Below, piece after piece: positions 16,015-24,818 of a DNA stretch of 41,833 nucleotides. Within the stretch, counting starts at the first letter, position 1. Every line of letters begins with the position of its first letter. The notes under the pieces were generated by a model, which saw only the letters and a program-made list of their open reading frames with translations, was not told where the DNA came from and did not search any database. The DNA comes from Bacteroidales bacterium (GTDB lineage: Bacteria > Bacteroidota > Bacteroidia > Bacteroidales > WCHB1-69), in NCBI GenBank assembly GCA_017525505.1, contig JAFXSR010000059.1, positions 1 to 41,833 on the forward strand, given 5' to 3'. Made by a program: the position numbers and the translations under genes.

Positions 16015-16424
16015 ACCAACAGCGACGCACCGTCATAACGGCACTTGTAATGTTTCAAGGGAAGTGAGGTGGGACCCGACACCGGGGTTCCGTCCAGTAT
16101 GCTAAATTTCGCCCCGCAGTGATTATCCACAATCAGGATGCCACTTTCATCGACCCACAACCACGAATCAGGATTTTCCCAATCGTGAGGACACGCACGG
16201 TCGTATGCAAAAAAAGTGGTTTCGTCGAGCCGATAGACAATCACGCCAGCCACTCCGCCCGTAAAATACTCATAACCACCATAATAATTCAAATTAAGAT
16301 AGGTGGTACTATTTGGATAAATGGTAAAACGTAAATCCACATTGGGAATGGTTTCGTGCTCGTAACGGCCATTGCAAGACCCGCAAATCACAGCGGCTAT
16401 CAGGATAAATATCAGTTTTTTCAT
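16005..16424 (-). CDS. Rieske-like lipoprotein with altered cluster ligands
   Basis: This 139-aa protein starts with a lipoprotein signal (MKKLIFILIAAVICGSC, lipid attachment at Cys17). The C-terminal half resembles the Rieske [2Fe-2S] fold. ACPH (C78-x-H80) matches the first ligand pair, and SILDGTPVSGP matches the conserved loop after the second. The second pair, normally C-P-x-H-G, reads D100-N-H-C103-G here, so normal Cys/His coordination is not kept. It may bind a different metal or none. The ATG at 16424 is supported by a -7 box 25 bp upstream. The gene is convergent with PNP. Family moderately sure. Confidence 0.65.
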   Translation of the reverse strand: MKKLIFILIAAVICGSCNGRYEHETIPNVDLRFTIYPNSTTYLNLNYYGGYEYFTGGVAGVIVYRLDETTFFAYDRACPHDWENPDSWLWVDESGILIVDNHCGAKFSILDGTPVSGPTSLPLKHYKCRYDGASLLVYN

Positions 16425-16448
16425 CACTATTCCATTAAAATGAATTTG

Positions 16449-16456
16449 CAAATGTA
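16449..16456 (-). promoter_or_regulatory. -7 box for the Rieske-like lipoprotein
   Basis: TACATTTG on the minus strand, 24 bp upstream of the start codon. Confidence 0.6.
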
Positions 16457-16529
16457 CGCAAAATTTCAAATGATACGTGCAAATGCAATTTAAATTCGGA
16501 AAACAAAGCCATGATATAAAATTTTTTTG

Positions 16530-16537
16530 TAATATTG
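16530..16537 (+). promoter_or_regulatory. Weak -7 box for sppA
   Basis: TAATATTG, one mismatch to TAnnTTTG, 46 bp upstream of ATG 16584 and divergent from the lipoprotein promoter. Confidence 0.45.
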
Positions 16538-16583
16538 CATTTTTAAACACATTCGAAATAATATAACTTAAAAACATACAATT

Positions 16584-18407
16584 ATGGGACAAGAAGACTA
16601 TTTCAAACCAAAGAAAAAAGAAACCGGAGCAAGAAAATTCTGGCGCATCGTGTTCGGAACCATGGTGGGCTTCTTTTTATCCTGCATCATTGTTTCCATT
16701 TTATCCATGTTCATGTTTGCGGCGATGATGGCCTCCATGAGCACTACAAGCACAGTGAGCGTGAAAGACAACTCCATCCTGAAACTGGACTTGCAGAAAA
16801 ACATCAGTGAGCAGTCGGAGGATAATCCTTTCGACATGTTTGGCGATGAATTCAGCCAGTACTATCAATCTTCCATCGGCTTGGACGATATTCTGGCCTG
16901 CATCAAATCGGCTGCCCATGATCCGAAAATCAAGGGTATTTACATCAATAGCGAGTCAGTGGGAGCCGCTCCCGCCACCCTCAAGGAAATCCATGACGCG
17001 CTAATGGAATTCAAAGCATCAGGAAAATTCATCTACGCATATGCCGACAGCTATGCACAGGGGGGCTATTACTTGTCATCGGTAGCCGACAAAGTGACCA
17101 TGAGCACCACCGGTCTGATCCAGTTCAAGGGTATCGCCATGCAGGTGATGTTTTACAAGGGACTTATCGACAAGTTGGATGTGGATATACAGGTGATTCG
17201 TCATGGCAAGTTCAAAAGTGCGGTGGAACCGTTCCTCACGGATAAGATGAGCGATGCCAACCGCGAGCAGATGACCTTGTTGGCCAACACCTTGTGGAAC
17301 ACTATGGTGGATGACATTGCGGCATCAAGAAAATTGAGCACAGAAGAAGTGAACAATATTGCTGACGGCATGTTCATCGGCACGGCCGCCAAAGCCGTCG
17401 AAAACAAACTCATTGACAAGGCATGCTACAAGAGCGATGTGGTTGAAGATCTGAAAAAAATGGTGAATGTGGAGAATGACAAGGATTTGTACATCACCAC
17501 TTTGGCAGAATATAGCAAGGCACTTAAAGCAGAAAACAACACAGCCAAGGACGAGATTGCGTTAATCTATGCCGTAGGCGAAATCAGAGGTGGCAAATCC
17601 GGAAATGATATCATGGGCTCTGAAACGATGGTGAAACTGATCAAAGAGGCCTATACTTCTGACAATGTGAAGGCCATCGTACTGCGTGTCAACTCACCCG
17701 GTGGTGACGGCACTGCCTCCGACATTATCTGGCATGAAATCGAGCAAGCCAAGAAAGCCGGCAAGATTGTGGTGACCTCCATGGGCGACTATGCGGCTTC
17801 CGGCGGTTATTATATTTCCTGCAACTCCAACTATATCATCGCACAACCCAACACCCTGACCGGCTCTATCGGTGTGTTTGGCGTGGTTCCGTCATTCCAG
17901 AGAGCTTTGAAAAACAAACTGGGTGTGACTGTTGACGGAGTAAGCACCAACAAGCACTCTGATGCCGTCGGCACCATGCGACCGATGAATGCAGAGGAGC
18001 TGGCTGTATATCAGGAATTTATTGACGACTTCTACGGAGTGTTCACCCAGCGTGTGGCCGATGGCCGTGGCATGGAACAATCCGCAGTGGACGAAATCGG
18101 ACAGGGTCGTGTATGGGCTGGTTCCGATGCCCTGAAAATCGGTCTGGTGGATGCCCTGGGTAACATCGACGACGCTATAGCCAAAGCCGCCGAGCTGGCC
18201 AAACTGGAAAACTACAAGATCAGCTATTATCCCAAAAAGAAAGACTTCTGGACCAAATTGATGGAGAAATCCAGCAGTGACAACAATGTCCAGGCTTTCA
18301 TCAAACAGGAACTGGGCGATCAATATTATATTTATCAAGGATTAAATCAACTGAAAAGAGCTGAAGGCGTACAGGCCATAATGCCCGTGCAAATCAGCAT
18401 AGAATAA
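16584..18407 (+). CDS. sppA: Signal peptide peptidase SppA, 67-kDa type
   Basis: This 607-aa inner-membrane serine/lysine peptidase degrades cleaved signal peptides. It has one N-terminal membrane segment (about 22-50) and two fused S49 domains, the long form typical of E. coli-type SppA. The catalytic dyad is visible: K211 in FKSAVEPF of the first half, and S406 in GDYAASGGYY of the second, with NSPGGD and TGSIGVFG around the active site. The 5-alpha-reductase homologue begins 4 bp after it, so they are likely cotranscribed. Confidence 0.93.
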   Translation: MGQEDYFKPKKKETGARKFWRIVFGTMVGFFLSCIIVSILSMFMFAAMMASMSTTSTVSVKDNSILKLDLQKNISEQSEDNPFDMFGDEFSQYYQSSIGLDDILACIKSAAHDPKIKGIYINSESVGAAPATLKEIHDALMEFKASGKFIYAYADSYAQGGYYLSSVADKVTMSTTGLIQFKGIAMQVMFYKGLIDKLDVDIQVIRHGKFKSAVEPFLTDKMSDANREQMTLLANTLWNTMVDDIAASRKLSTEEVNNIADGMFIGTAAKAVENKLIDKACYKSDVVEDLKKMVNVENDKDLYITTLAEYSKALKAENNTAKDEIALIYAVGEIRGGKSGNDIMGSETMVKLIKEAYTSDNVKAIVLRVNSPGGDGTASDIIWHEIEQAKKAGKIVVTSMGDYAASGGYYISCNSNYIIAQPNTLTGSIGVFGVVPSFQRALKNKLGVTVDGVSTNKHSDAVGTMRPMNAEELAVYQEFIDDFYGVFTQRVADGRGMEQSAVDEIGQGRVWAGSDALKIGLVDALGNIDDAIAKAAELAKLENYKISYYPKKKDFWTKLMEKSSSDNNVQAFIKQELGDQYYIYQGLNQLKRAEGVQAIMPVQISIE

Positions 18408-18411
18408 CATT

Positions 18412-19236
18412 ATGGATACTTCTTTTTTAACCAACGCCTTCCACATTTACCTGTGGGTGATGGTGTGTCTTGCCGCGGTAGTTTTCATCGCATTGCAGTT
18501 CTTCAATGCGGGTTATGGGATGCTTTATTCACAGAAAAGCCGCAATACTGTCAAGATTGGACCAGCTATCAACAACAAAGTGGCCTGGTTCTTTATGGAA
18601 TTGCCCGTTTTTCTGGTGATGATTATCATCTGGGCATGTTCTCCCCACCGATTCGACATTGTGCCCTGCGTATTCCTGCTTCTATTTGAAATGCACTATT
18701 TTCAAAGGGCACTTATCTTCCCCTGGATTATCAAAGGCAACAGCAAAATGCCTATCGGTATCATGATAATGGGCATTTGCTTTAATATTCTGAATGCCGT
18801 GATGCAAGGATATTGGATTTTCTTTGAATCATACAATGTTAATTATAAAGTTTTTGGATTAAGTTATACCGATATAGCCTGGCTATGGTCGCCCCAATTC
18901 ATCATTGGCACCATCCTGTTCATTTCAGGTTTCATTATCAACCTGCATTCCGACTACATCATCCGCCATCTGCGGAAGGACGACAGCGACACCAAGCACT
19001 ATCTGCCGAAAGGCGGTCTGTTCAACTATGTGACCTCCGCCAATTATTTCGGAGAGCTGATGGAATGGTTGGGATTTGCCATCCTCACCTGGTCGGTGTC
19101 AGGTTTGGTATTCTTCATCTGGACCTTTGCCAATCTGGTGCCGCGCACACGCACCATTTACAAGCGTTATCAGGAAGAATTTCCTGAAGAAATGAAAGGA
19201 AGGAAACTGAAAAGGGTATTCCCCTTCATCTATTAA
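18412..19236 (+). CDS. Steroid 5-alpha-reductase family membrane protein (SRD5A-like)
   Basis: This 274-aa multi-pass protein is a member of the 3-oxo-5-alpha-steroid 4-dehydrogenase family (PF02544). The C-terminal part is diagnostic: PKGGLFNYVTSANYFGE, EWLGFAILTWS, then RTRTIYKRYQEEFPE and a final FPF, closely like mammalian SRD5A1/2, where this region forms the NADPH and substrate pocket. LFEMHYFQRA in the middle matches the conserved HY.QR segment. It is likely to reduce a 4,5-double bond of a 3-oxo steroid or bile-acid intermediate with NADPH. Homologues in gut Bacteroidales have been linked to allo-bile acid formation. The substrate cannot be read from sequence. Confidence 0.88.
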   Translation: MDTSFLTNAFHIYLWVMVCLAAVVFIALQFFNAGYGMLYSQKSRNTVKIGPAINNKVAWFFMELPVFLVMIIIWACSPHRFDIVPCVFLLLFEMHYFQRALIFPWIIKGNSKMPIGIMIMGICFNILNAVMQGYWIFFESYNVNYKVFGLSYTDIAWLWSPQFIIGTILFISGFIINLHSDYIIRHLRKDDSDTKHYLPKGGLFNYVTSANYFGELMEWLGFAILTWSVSGLVFFIWTFANLVPRTRTIYKRYQEEFPEEMKGRKLKRVFPFIY

Positions 19237-19341
19237 CGGAGGGTTAATCTGCCCACAAGTCATCCCTCTGGTGAGAGGGAGAGAAGGAGAGAAGAAAGGA
19301 AAGATATACGCGATATTACTGTTGATGAACTAAAGAGCTTT

Positions 19342-20325
19342 GTGGTGTTGGCTGGGGAAAAGCTTTTCCGGGCCAAACAGATTCATGAATGGCTTTGGAA
19401 GAAGGGGGTGGGCTCTTTTGACGAGATGAACAATATCGGGAAAGCCCTGCAGGAAAAACTGAAAGAGACTTTCAGCTTTCAGCGGGCAAGAATTGAGGTT
19501 GAGGCCAGAAGCAGCGACCAGACAGTGAAATTCGGTTTCCGCCTGCACGACGACAAAATGATTGAGGGCGTGCTGATTCCTTCAGGGCAACGGGTTACCG
19601 CCTGTGTGTCCACACAAGTGGGTTGCGCCATGCATTGCGCTTTCTGTGCCACGGGACAGATGGGTTTCATCAGAAATCTGCATTTTTCTGAAATCTTTGA
19701 CCAGTTTATACTGATGAATCAGAAAGCACAGGAATACTACGGAAATCCCATTTCGAACATCGTCTATATGGGAATGGGAGAGCCTTTGCTGAATTATTCC
19801 AATGTGATGAAATCCATTGACCTGCTCACCTCTCCGGAGGGACAGGGACTTTCGCCGCAGCGTATCACGCTGTCCACCGCAGGCATCATCGAAGGCATCC
19901 GCAAACTCGCCGACGCCGACTTCAAACCAGGATTGGCGGTATCGCTGCACAGTGCCGACCCCAAAAAACGTATTCACCTGATGCCGGTTACGGAGCACAA
20001 CCCTTTGGACAAACTGCAGGAGGTGCTGAAATACTATCATCAGAAGACAGGTGAGCGGGTGACTTTTGAATACTTGCTGCTGAACGGCATCAACGACTCG
20101 CAACGCGATGCGGAAGTGCTGGCGAACTATTGCAGGGCCTTCCCTGTGAAGATCAACCTGATAGAATTCAACGCCACTGATTCGCCTTTTCAGCAGAGCG
20201 AGCCGGAAAATGTACGCAGATTCATCCAGTTTCTGGAAAGCCGCAACATGGTGGTCAACCTTCGCCGCAGTCGCGGCAAGGACATCGCCGCCGCCTGCGG
20301 CCAATTAGTGAAAAAACAAGCTTAA
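19342..20325 (+). CDS. rlmN: Dual-specificity rRNA/tRNA adenine-C2 methyltransferase RlmN
   Basis: This radical-SAM enzyme methylates C2 of A2503 in 23S rRNA and A37 in some tRNAs. The radical-SAM motif is CAMHCAFC; GMGEPLLNY binds SAM, and the C-terminal RRSRGKDIAAACGQL holds the cysteine that forms the methyl-transfer intermediate. The only standard start in frame is GTG 19342, but conserved N-terminal sequence continues upstream (DIRDITVDELKSFVVLAGE, from about 19303), without ATG, GTG or TTG. A repeat-like purine tract occupies the expected start. The frame is open back to the TAA of the preceding gene. Initiation may therefore be at a rare codon such as ATT 19315. Confidence 0.88.
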   Translation: MVLAGEKLFRAKQIHEWLWKKGVGSFDEMNNIGKALQEKLKETFSFQRARIEVEARSSDQTVKFGFRLHDDKMIEGVLIPSGQRVTACVSTQVGCAMHCAFCATGQMGFIRNLHFSEIFDQFILMNQKAQEYYGNPISNIVYMGMGEPLLNYSNVMKSIDLLTSPEGQGLSPQRITLSTAGIIEGIRKLADADFKPGLAVSLHSADPKKRIHLMPVTEHNPLDKLQEVLKYYHQKTGERVTFEYLLLNGINDSQRDAEVLANYCRAFPVKINLIEFNATDSPFQQSEPENVRRFIQFLESRNMVVNLRRSRGKDIAAACGQLVKKQA

Positions 20326-20334
20326 ACGACTACT

Positions 20335-22701
20335 ATGAACAACGCAGAGGATTTACTTTCTCAACTCAATGAAGCGCAGCAGAAAGCCGCCAAACAGATA
20401 GAGGGACCCGTGATGGTGATTGCCGGTGCGGGCTCCGGAAAGACCCGTGTGCTCACCTACCGCATCGCCTATATGCTCACCCAAGGCATCAGCCCATTCC
20501 AAATACTGGCGCTGACCTTCACCAACAAGGCCGCCGGCGAGATGAAAGAGCGTATCTTCAAGCTGGTAGGTGACAGCAACGCCAAGGCGGTGTCCATGGG
20601 TACCTTCCACTCCATTTTCTACCGCATTATCCGTGCTGAAGGCTACCGTTTAGGCTACGACCACAATGTCACCGTCTATGACACCGACGACTGCAAAAGC
20701 ATGATCAAGTCCATTGTCAAAGAAATGCAGTTAGACCCGAAAATCTATGTGGCCAACTATATCCTCAACCGCATCTCCGCCGCCAAGTCCAGCCTAATTT
20801 CCGACCATGAATACGCTGAAAATCCTGAAATCCGGGAAGCAGACATCCGCAGCGGGAAACCCCTCATTGGCGACATCTACAAGCGCTACAACCAAAGACT
20901 CAAGAGTGCCAATGCCATGGATTTCGACGACCTGCTGTACTACATGAACGTGTTACTGCGCGATTATCCCGAAGTGTTGTATAAGTACCAGCAGCGTTTC
21001 CGCTATATTTTGGTTGATGAGTACCAAGATACCAATTTCGCACAATACCTGATCATCAAGAAGCTGGCCGCTGCCTATCAAAACATCTGCGTGGTGGGTG
21101 ATGATGCCCAAAGTATCTACTCTTTCCGAGGAGCCGACATCCAGAATATTCTCAATTTCAAGCACGACTACCCCACTTGCAACATCATCAAGTTGGAGCA
21201 GAACTACCGTTCCACACAGAACATCGTCAATGCCGCCAACGCCATCATCAAAAACAACAAAGACCAGCTGTACAAGGAGATTTGGACGGAAAACGGCGAG
21301 GGCACCAAGATTGACATCCTCAAAACCGGCAGTGACACCGACGAAGCTTTCGCCATTGCCGACAAGCTGTTTGAAATCAAGGTAAACACCCAGGCCAACC
21401 ACAGCCAATTTGCCGTGCTGTACCGCACCAATTCGCAGTCGCGTGCCATTGAAGAGGTGTTTATCAAACGACACATTCCTTACAAAATCTATGCGGGTTT
21501 GTCATTTTACAAACGCAAGGAAATCAAGGATTTGATGGCCTATTTCCGTTTGGCGGTCAACCACTACGACGAGGAATCACTGCGCCGTGTCATCAACTAT
21601 CCACAACGCGGCATCGGGGCCACCACCGTCGATAAGATCCTGAACTGCGCCGCCGAGCATCACGAACGGATGTGGAACGTGATTGTGCAGCCCGACGAGT
21701 TCCAGTTAGACGTGAATGCTCCCACCAAAGCCCGTTTGAAGGATTTTGCGGCCCGCATCCAGAGCTATACATCATTGTTGCCCACTACTGACGCTTTCGA
21801 CCTGGGTAAGCATATCGCCGAATCGTCCGGTATCGTCAGTACCCTGAGGGAAGATCCCTCCGACAAAGAACGTATCGACAATATTGAGGAATTGCTTGAC
21901 TCCATCAAGGCCTTCACCGAGCGGGAGCCGGAATCAGCCATCAACGAAGACAGCGGCGAGTTGATTAGCGAATATTTCCCCACTCTCGATCACTATTTGG
22001 AGACTGTTTCGCTGCTCAGCGACGAGGACGAGAAAGACGAGGATGCCGACAAAGTGAAACTGATGACTATTCATGCCGCCAAGGGTTTGGAGTTCGACTA
22101 TGTCTTCATCACCGGCATGGAGGAAAACCTTTTCCCCTCCTCCTTGTCCATCAACACCCGGAAAGAGCTGGAAGAAGAGCGCCGACTGTTTTACGTGGCT
22201 CTCACCCGTGCCCGCAAAAGAGTAATGCTGAGTTATGCGGAGACCCGTTACAAGTTCGGCTCGCTGCAATTCGCCGAACCAAGTCGCTTTTTGGATGAGA
22301 TTCCCGAACGTTTTATCAACACCACCCGCAGGGCATCTGCCGGCAAAGGGTCTTTTTCCCGTCCCGAAACCTCATCTTTCAGCAAGTTCAAAAGTTACAG
22401 CCAGAAGCGGGAAGAATACTCCCCCAGTACTAAACCCAGCTATAGCAGTTCCAAGCCGAGTATCAGTGCCCCGAAACCCACAGTACAGACCAAAACCGAG
22501 GTGGAGCTGTCACAAATTGGCGAGTTAGCCACTCCCGAACAGGTGGTGGTGAACAAAAGGGTGTATCACAAGAATTTTGGCTATGGTGTAGTGATTTCCA
22601 CCGATGGCGTTGGTATGGAGAAAAAAGCCCTTGTCGCCTTCGACACCGTAGGTAACAAAATGCTATTGTTGAAGTTTGCAAAACTGATAATACCGAAGTA
22701 A
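20335..22701 (+). CDS. UvrD/PcrA-type ATP-dependent DNA helicase
   Basis: This 788-aa SF1A helicase unwinds DNA 3' to 5' in repair or replication restart. Motifs in order: the Q-motif LNEAQQKAAK, Walker A GAGSGKT (31-37), the TFTNKAAGEMKER motif Ia, DEYQDTN (Walker B), VGDDAQSIYSFRGAD (motif III), and GLEFDYVFITG and VALTRARKR (motifs V and VI). The tail is low-complexity (Ser/Lys/Pro) and ends in a small Tudor/SH3-like domain (NFGYGVVISTDG) typical of PcrA/UvrD. It starts 9 bp after rlmN and is probably cotranscribed. Confidence 0.94.
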   Translation: MNNAEDLLSQLNEAQQKAAKQIEGPVMVIAGAGSGKTRVLTYRIAYMLTQGISPFQILALTFTNKAAGEMKERIFKLVGDSNAKAVSMGTFHSIFYRIIRAEGYRLGYDHNVTVYDTDDCKSMIKSIVKEMQLDPKIYVANYILNRISAAKSSLISDHEYAENPEIREADIRSGKPLIGDIYKRYNQRLKSANAMDFDDLLYYMNVLLRDYPEVLYKYQQRFRYILVDEYQDTNFAQYLIIKKLAAAYQNICVVGDDAQSIYSFRGADIQNILNFKHDYPTCNIIKLEQNYRSTQNIVNAANAIIKNNKDQLYKEIWTENGEGTKIDILKTGSDTDEAFAIADKLFEIKVNTQANHSQFAVLYRTNSQSRAIEEVFIKRHIPYKIYAGLSFYKRKEIKDLMAYFRLAVNHYDEESLRRVINYPQRGIGATTVDKILNCAAEHHERMWNVIVQPDEFQLDVNAPTKARLKDFAARIQSYTSLLPTTDAFDLGKHIAESSGIVSTLREDPSDKERIDNIEELLDSIKAFTEREPESAINEDSGELISEYFPTLDHYLETVSLLSDEDEKDEDADKVKLMTIHAAKGLEFDYVFITGMEENLFPSSLSINTRKELEEERRLFYVALTRARKRVMLSYAETRYKFGSLQFAEPSRFLDEIPERFINTTRRASAGKGSFSRPETSSFSKFKSYSQKREEYSPSTKPSYSSSKPSISAPKPTVQTKTEVELSQIGELATPEQVVVNKRVYHKNFGYGVVISTDGVGMEKKALVAFDTVGNKMLLLKFAKLIIPK

Positions 22702-22723
22702 ACTAAGAACCTTTCGACAATTA

Positions 22724-22768
22724 CACTACCCCGCCCTTTGGGCCCTCATTCTTGAAGAAGAGGAATTA
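22724..22768 (-). repeat. Structured intergenic repeat, copy B
   Basis: Reads on the minus strand like the element at 8523-8567 (TAATTCCTCTTCTTCAAG then GGGCGGGGTAGTG). It lies in the gap between the helicase and GSCFA genes. Confidence 0.55.
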
Positions 22769-22821
22769 AAATTTCTATAAATAGATACTCTTAACTCTTA
22801 GTTCTCAATTAAAACCTGCCT

Positions 22822-23688
22822 ATGAAATTCCGCACTGAAATACCGACCCTGGAATACCCTTTCCACATTAGCTATCAGGATCAGCTGATGCTGCTGGGCT
22901 CGTGTTTTTCAGACCATATCGGCAATTTCTTTCAGGAGATGGATTTCGATACCCTGTCAAATCCTTTCGGCACCCTCTTCAACCCCTTCTCCATTGCCAC
23001 GGCTCTGAAAATAGGGCTGAACCCTGAACTATTTGATGAACAGTATATCGACTTTTTTAATGAAAAATTTATCAGTTACGCCCATCACGGCAAGTTCTCC
23101 CACCCCGACAAAGAAACTTTTCTGCAAAACATCAGTCAATGTTTAAATAGGGTTCATGATTTTTTGGCCTCTGCCAACTATCTCTTTCTCACTTTCGGCA
23201 CCGCCTACTGCTACCGCCTCATTGAGCGAGACCTCATCGTGGCCAATTGCCACAAGATTCCAGCCAATCGCTTCGAGAAAAAGCTGTTCACAGTAGAACA
23301 AATTACAGCTATTTATCGTGAATTGCTGCCCCAATTACTGCAATTCAATCCTAAGTTAAGAGTAATTTTCACCGTCAGTCCCGTGCGGCACTTAGCAGAT
23401 GGCTTCCACGAAAACCAAATCAGCAAAGCAACGCTACATTTATCTATCAATCAGTCAATTGATAATAAAAATATCTTTTATTTTCCCTCCTACGAAATGG
23501 TGCAGGACGACCTGCGCGACTACCGCTTCTACGCCACCGACCTCTGCCATCCCTCTGATGCGGCGGTAACCTACATCAGTGAGAAACTGACTGAAGCATT
23601 CTTTACCAAAGAAACGCAAGAGCGAATGAAGGAGGTGGTGAAAGAGAATAAGGCAAAGGGACACCGGAAGAATGTGCTAATTAGTTAA
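22822..23688 (+). CDS. GSCFA domain-containing protein
   Basis: This 288-aa protein carries the name-giving motif LLGSCFSDHIG (about 30-40) and the NPFGTLFNPFS segment of PF08885, with a C-terminal DLCHPSDAAV that supplies the Asp/His of an SGNH-type hydrolase triad. Ser32 in GSCF would be the nucleophile. The family is common in Bacteroidota; the natural substrate is unknown (esterase-like). It has no signal peptide. The upstream gap (22,702-22,821) holds a dispersed repeat and no clear -7 box. Confidence 0.88.
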   Translation: MKFRTEIPTLEYPFHISYQDQLMLLGSCFSDHIGNFFQEMDFDTLSNPFGTLFNPFSIATALKIGLNPELFDEQYIDFFNEKFISYAHHGKFSHPDKETFLQNISQCLNRVHDFLASANYLFLTFGTAYCYRLIERDLIVANCHKIPANRFEKKLFTVEQITAIYRELLPQLLQFNPKLRVIFTVSPVRHLADGFHENQISKATLHLSINQSIDNKNIFYFPSYEMVQDDLRDYRFYATDLCHPSDAAVTYISEKLTEAFFTKETQERMKEVVKENKAKGHRKNVLIS

Positions 23689-23715
23689 TGTGCCAATGTG
23701 CTAATTAAGAGGAGT
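23689..23715. repeat. TGTGCCAATGTGCTAATTA intergenic repeat
   Basis: The same text recurs near 32,815-32,850 upstream of metG (AATGTGCCAATTAGC, then AATGTGCTAATTA). It is a short Bacteroidota-type intergenic repeat. Confidence 0.5.
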
Positions 23716-23763
23716 GCAATACAGAATAAAACTGTTCGTCTCAAAAATAAATCTCCTTATAAA

Positions 23764-23782
23764 CAAACTCAGTGTGAGTTTG
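23764..23782. terminator. Hairpin between convergent genes
   Basis: An 8-bp perfect stem, CAAACTCA (23764-23771) with TGAGTTTG (23775-23782), 3-nt loop. It is placed between the GSCFA gene and the convergent acyltransferase gene, so it may end both transcripts, but it has no strong T-tract. Confidence 0.45.
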
Positions 23783-23859
23783 CCTAATCTGAATTTCAGA
23801 ATACAGCATACACACACTGAGTGTAAGTATAAAGTTTGATTTCTTCACGAAACCATGAA

Positions 23860-24762
23860 TTATTTTGCCAAAGCAGCCACTGCGATAGAATACAGTTTCG
23901 TCTTGGTGGAATCGCCTCGGGAAGAGAGCACGCAAGGAACCTTGGCACCCATCACGAAAGCAGCGATTTCGGAGTGGTCGAACTTGGTGCAACATTTGTA
24001 GAACACATTGGCACTCTCGATGTTCGGGAAGAGCAAGCAGTCAGCGTCACCGGCCACTTCGCCAGCCATCTTCTTGATCTGGGCGGCTTCCTTGTCGATA
24101 GCCAAATCCAATGACAGCGGACCATCAATGATAGCGCCTGAAATCTGACCTCTTTCTGCCATCTTGGCAAGCAGAGCGGCATCTACGCAAGCCTGCATAC
24201 CCACGGACATCTGTTCGGTGGCAGCCAGGATTGCCACTTTCGGTTTGGCAATCTCCAATGATTTTGCGGTGCTAATCAATGAGGACAAAATTTTCTGTTT
24301 CTGTTTGAAATCGGGAGCGGGGATGATAGCACAATCGCTCACGCACAGCAACTTATGATACTGCGGGTTTTCGATAACAGCCATGTGCAACAGGGTGGCA
24401 TTGGCAGGGCAAAGACCACGTTCCTTGTTCAGGATAGCGCGCATGTACTTGTCGGTAGGCAGCAGACCCTTCATCAGGATATCGCCTTCGCCAGCATTGA
24501 TCAAGTCGCAGCTTTTGGCAGCAGCTTTGGTATCCACGCTTTCGTGAACGATTTTGAACATGTTCACGTCAATTTTCAAATCGTCGCACACCTTCTTGAT
24601 GGTATCGGTATCACCTACCAAAGTGGCATCCACAATACCCAGCTCCACCGCATGGTGAACGGCGTCGATTGTGTGTTCGTCGTTGGCATAAGCTGCCACT
24701 AATCTTTTTTTCGGTTTGGACTTTACCAGTTCAATGACTTGGTCTAACTTTGTAATGTTCAT
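23860..24762 (-). CDS. Phosphate acetyl/butyryltransferase
   Basis: This 300-aa enzyme transfers an acyl group between CoA and phosphate (PTA/PTB family), as in acetate or butyrate formation. Marks are VAAYANDEHTIDAVH at the N-terminus, GDILMKGLLPTDKYMRAIL, LHMAVIENPQYHKLL, GPLSLDLAID and the C-terminal FVMGAKVPCVLSSRGD. The length fits Ptb rather than the longer Pta. The ATG at 24762 gives a 30-nt leader behind the -7 box at 24,799-24,806, while the ATG at 24789 would be nearly leaderless. The butyrate kinase usually beside ptb is not in the window, so acetate or other acyl-phosphate use is possible. Confidence 0.85.
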   Translation of the reverse strand: MNITKLDQVIELVKSKPKKRLVAAYANDEHTIDAVHHAVELGIVDATLVGDTDTIKKVCDDLKIDVNMFKIVHESVDTKAAAKSCDLINAGEGDILMKGLLPTDKYMRAILNKERGLCPANATLLHMAVIENPQYHKLLCVSDCAIIPAPDFKQKQKILSSLISTAKSLEIAKPKVAILAATEQMSVGMQACVDAALLAKMAERGQISGAIIDGPLSLDLAIDKEAAQIKKMAGEVAGDADCLLFPNIESANVFYKCCTKFDHSEIAAFVMGAKVPCVLSSRGDSTKTKLYSIAVAALAK

Positions 24763-24798
24763 AGTATCAGTATTTTTAAGGTTTTCCATTTGAGTGCG

Positions 24799-24806
24799 CA
24801 AAGTTA
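24799..24806 (-). promoter_or_regulatory. -7 box for the phosphate acyltransferase
   Basis: TAACTTTG on the minus strand; divergent from the tRNA-Thr promoter 13 bp away. Confidence 0.6.
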
Positions 24807-24818
24807 CGATTTTTTTTG

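Noticed and set aside
23764..23850. Repeated CAGTGTGAGT/CACTGAGTGTAAG text as a CRISPR-like repeat
   Set aside because: Just two diverged copies without regular spacers; best read as a hairpin between convergent genes.
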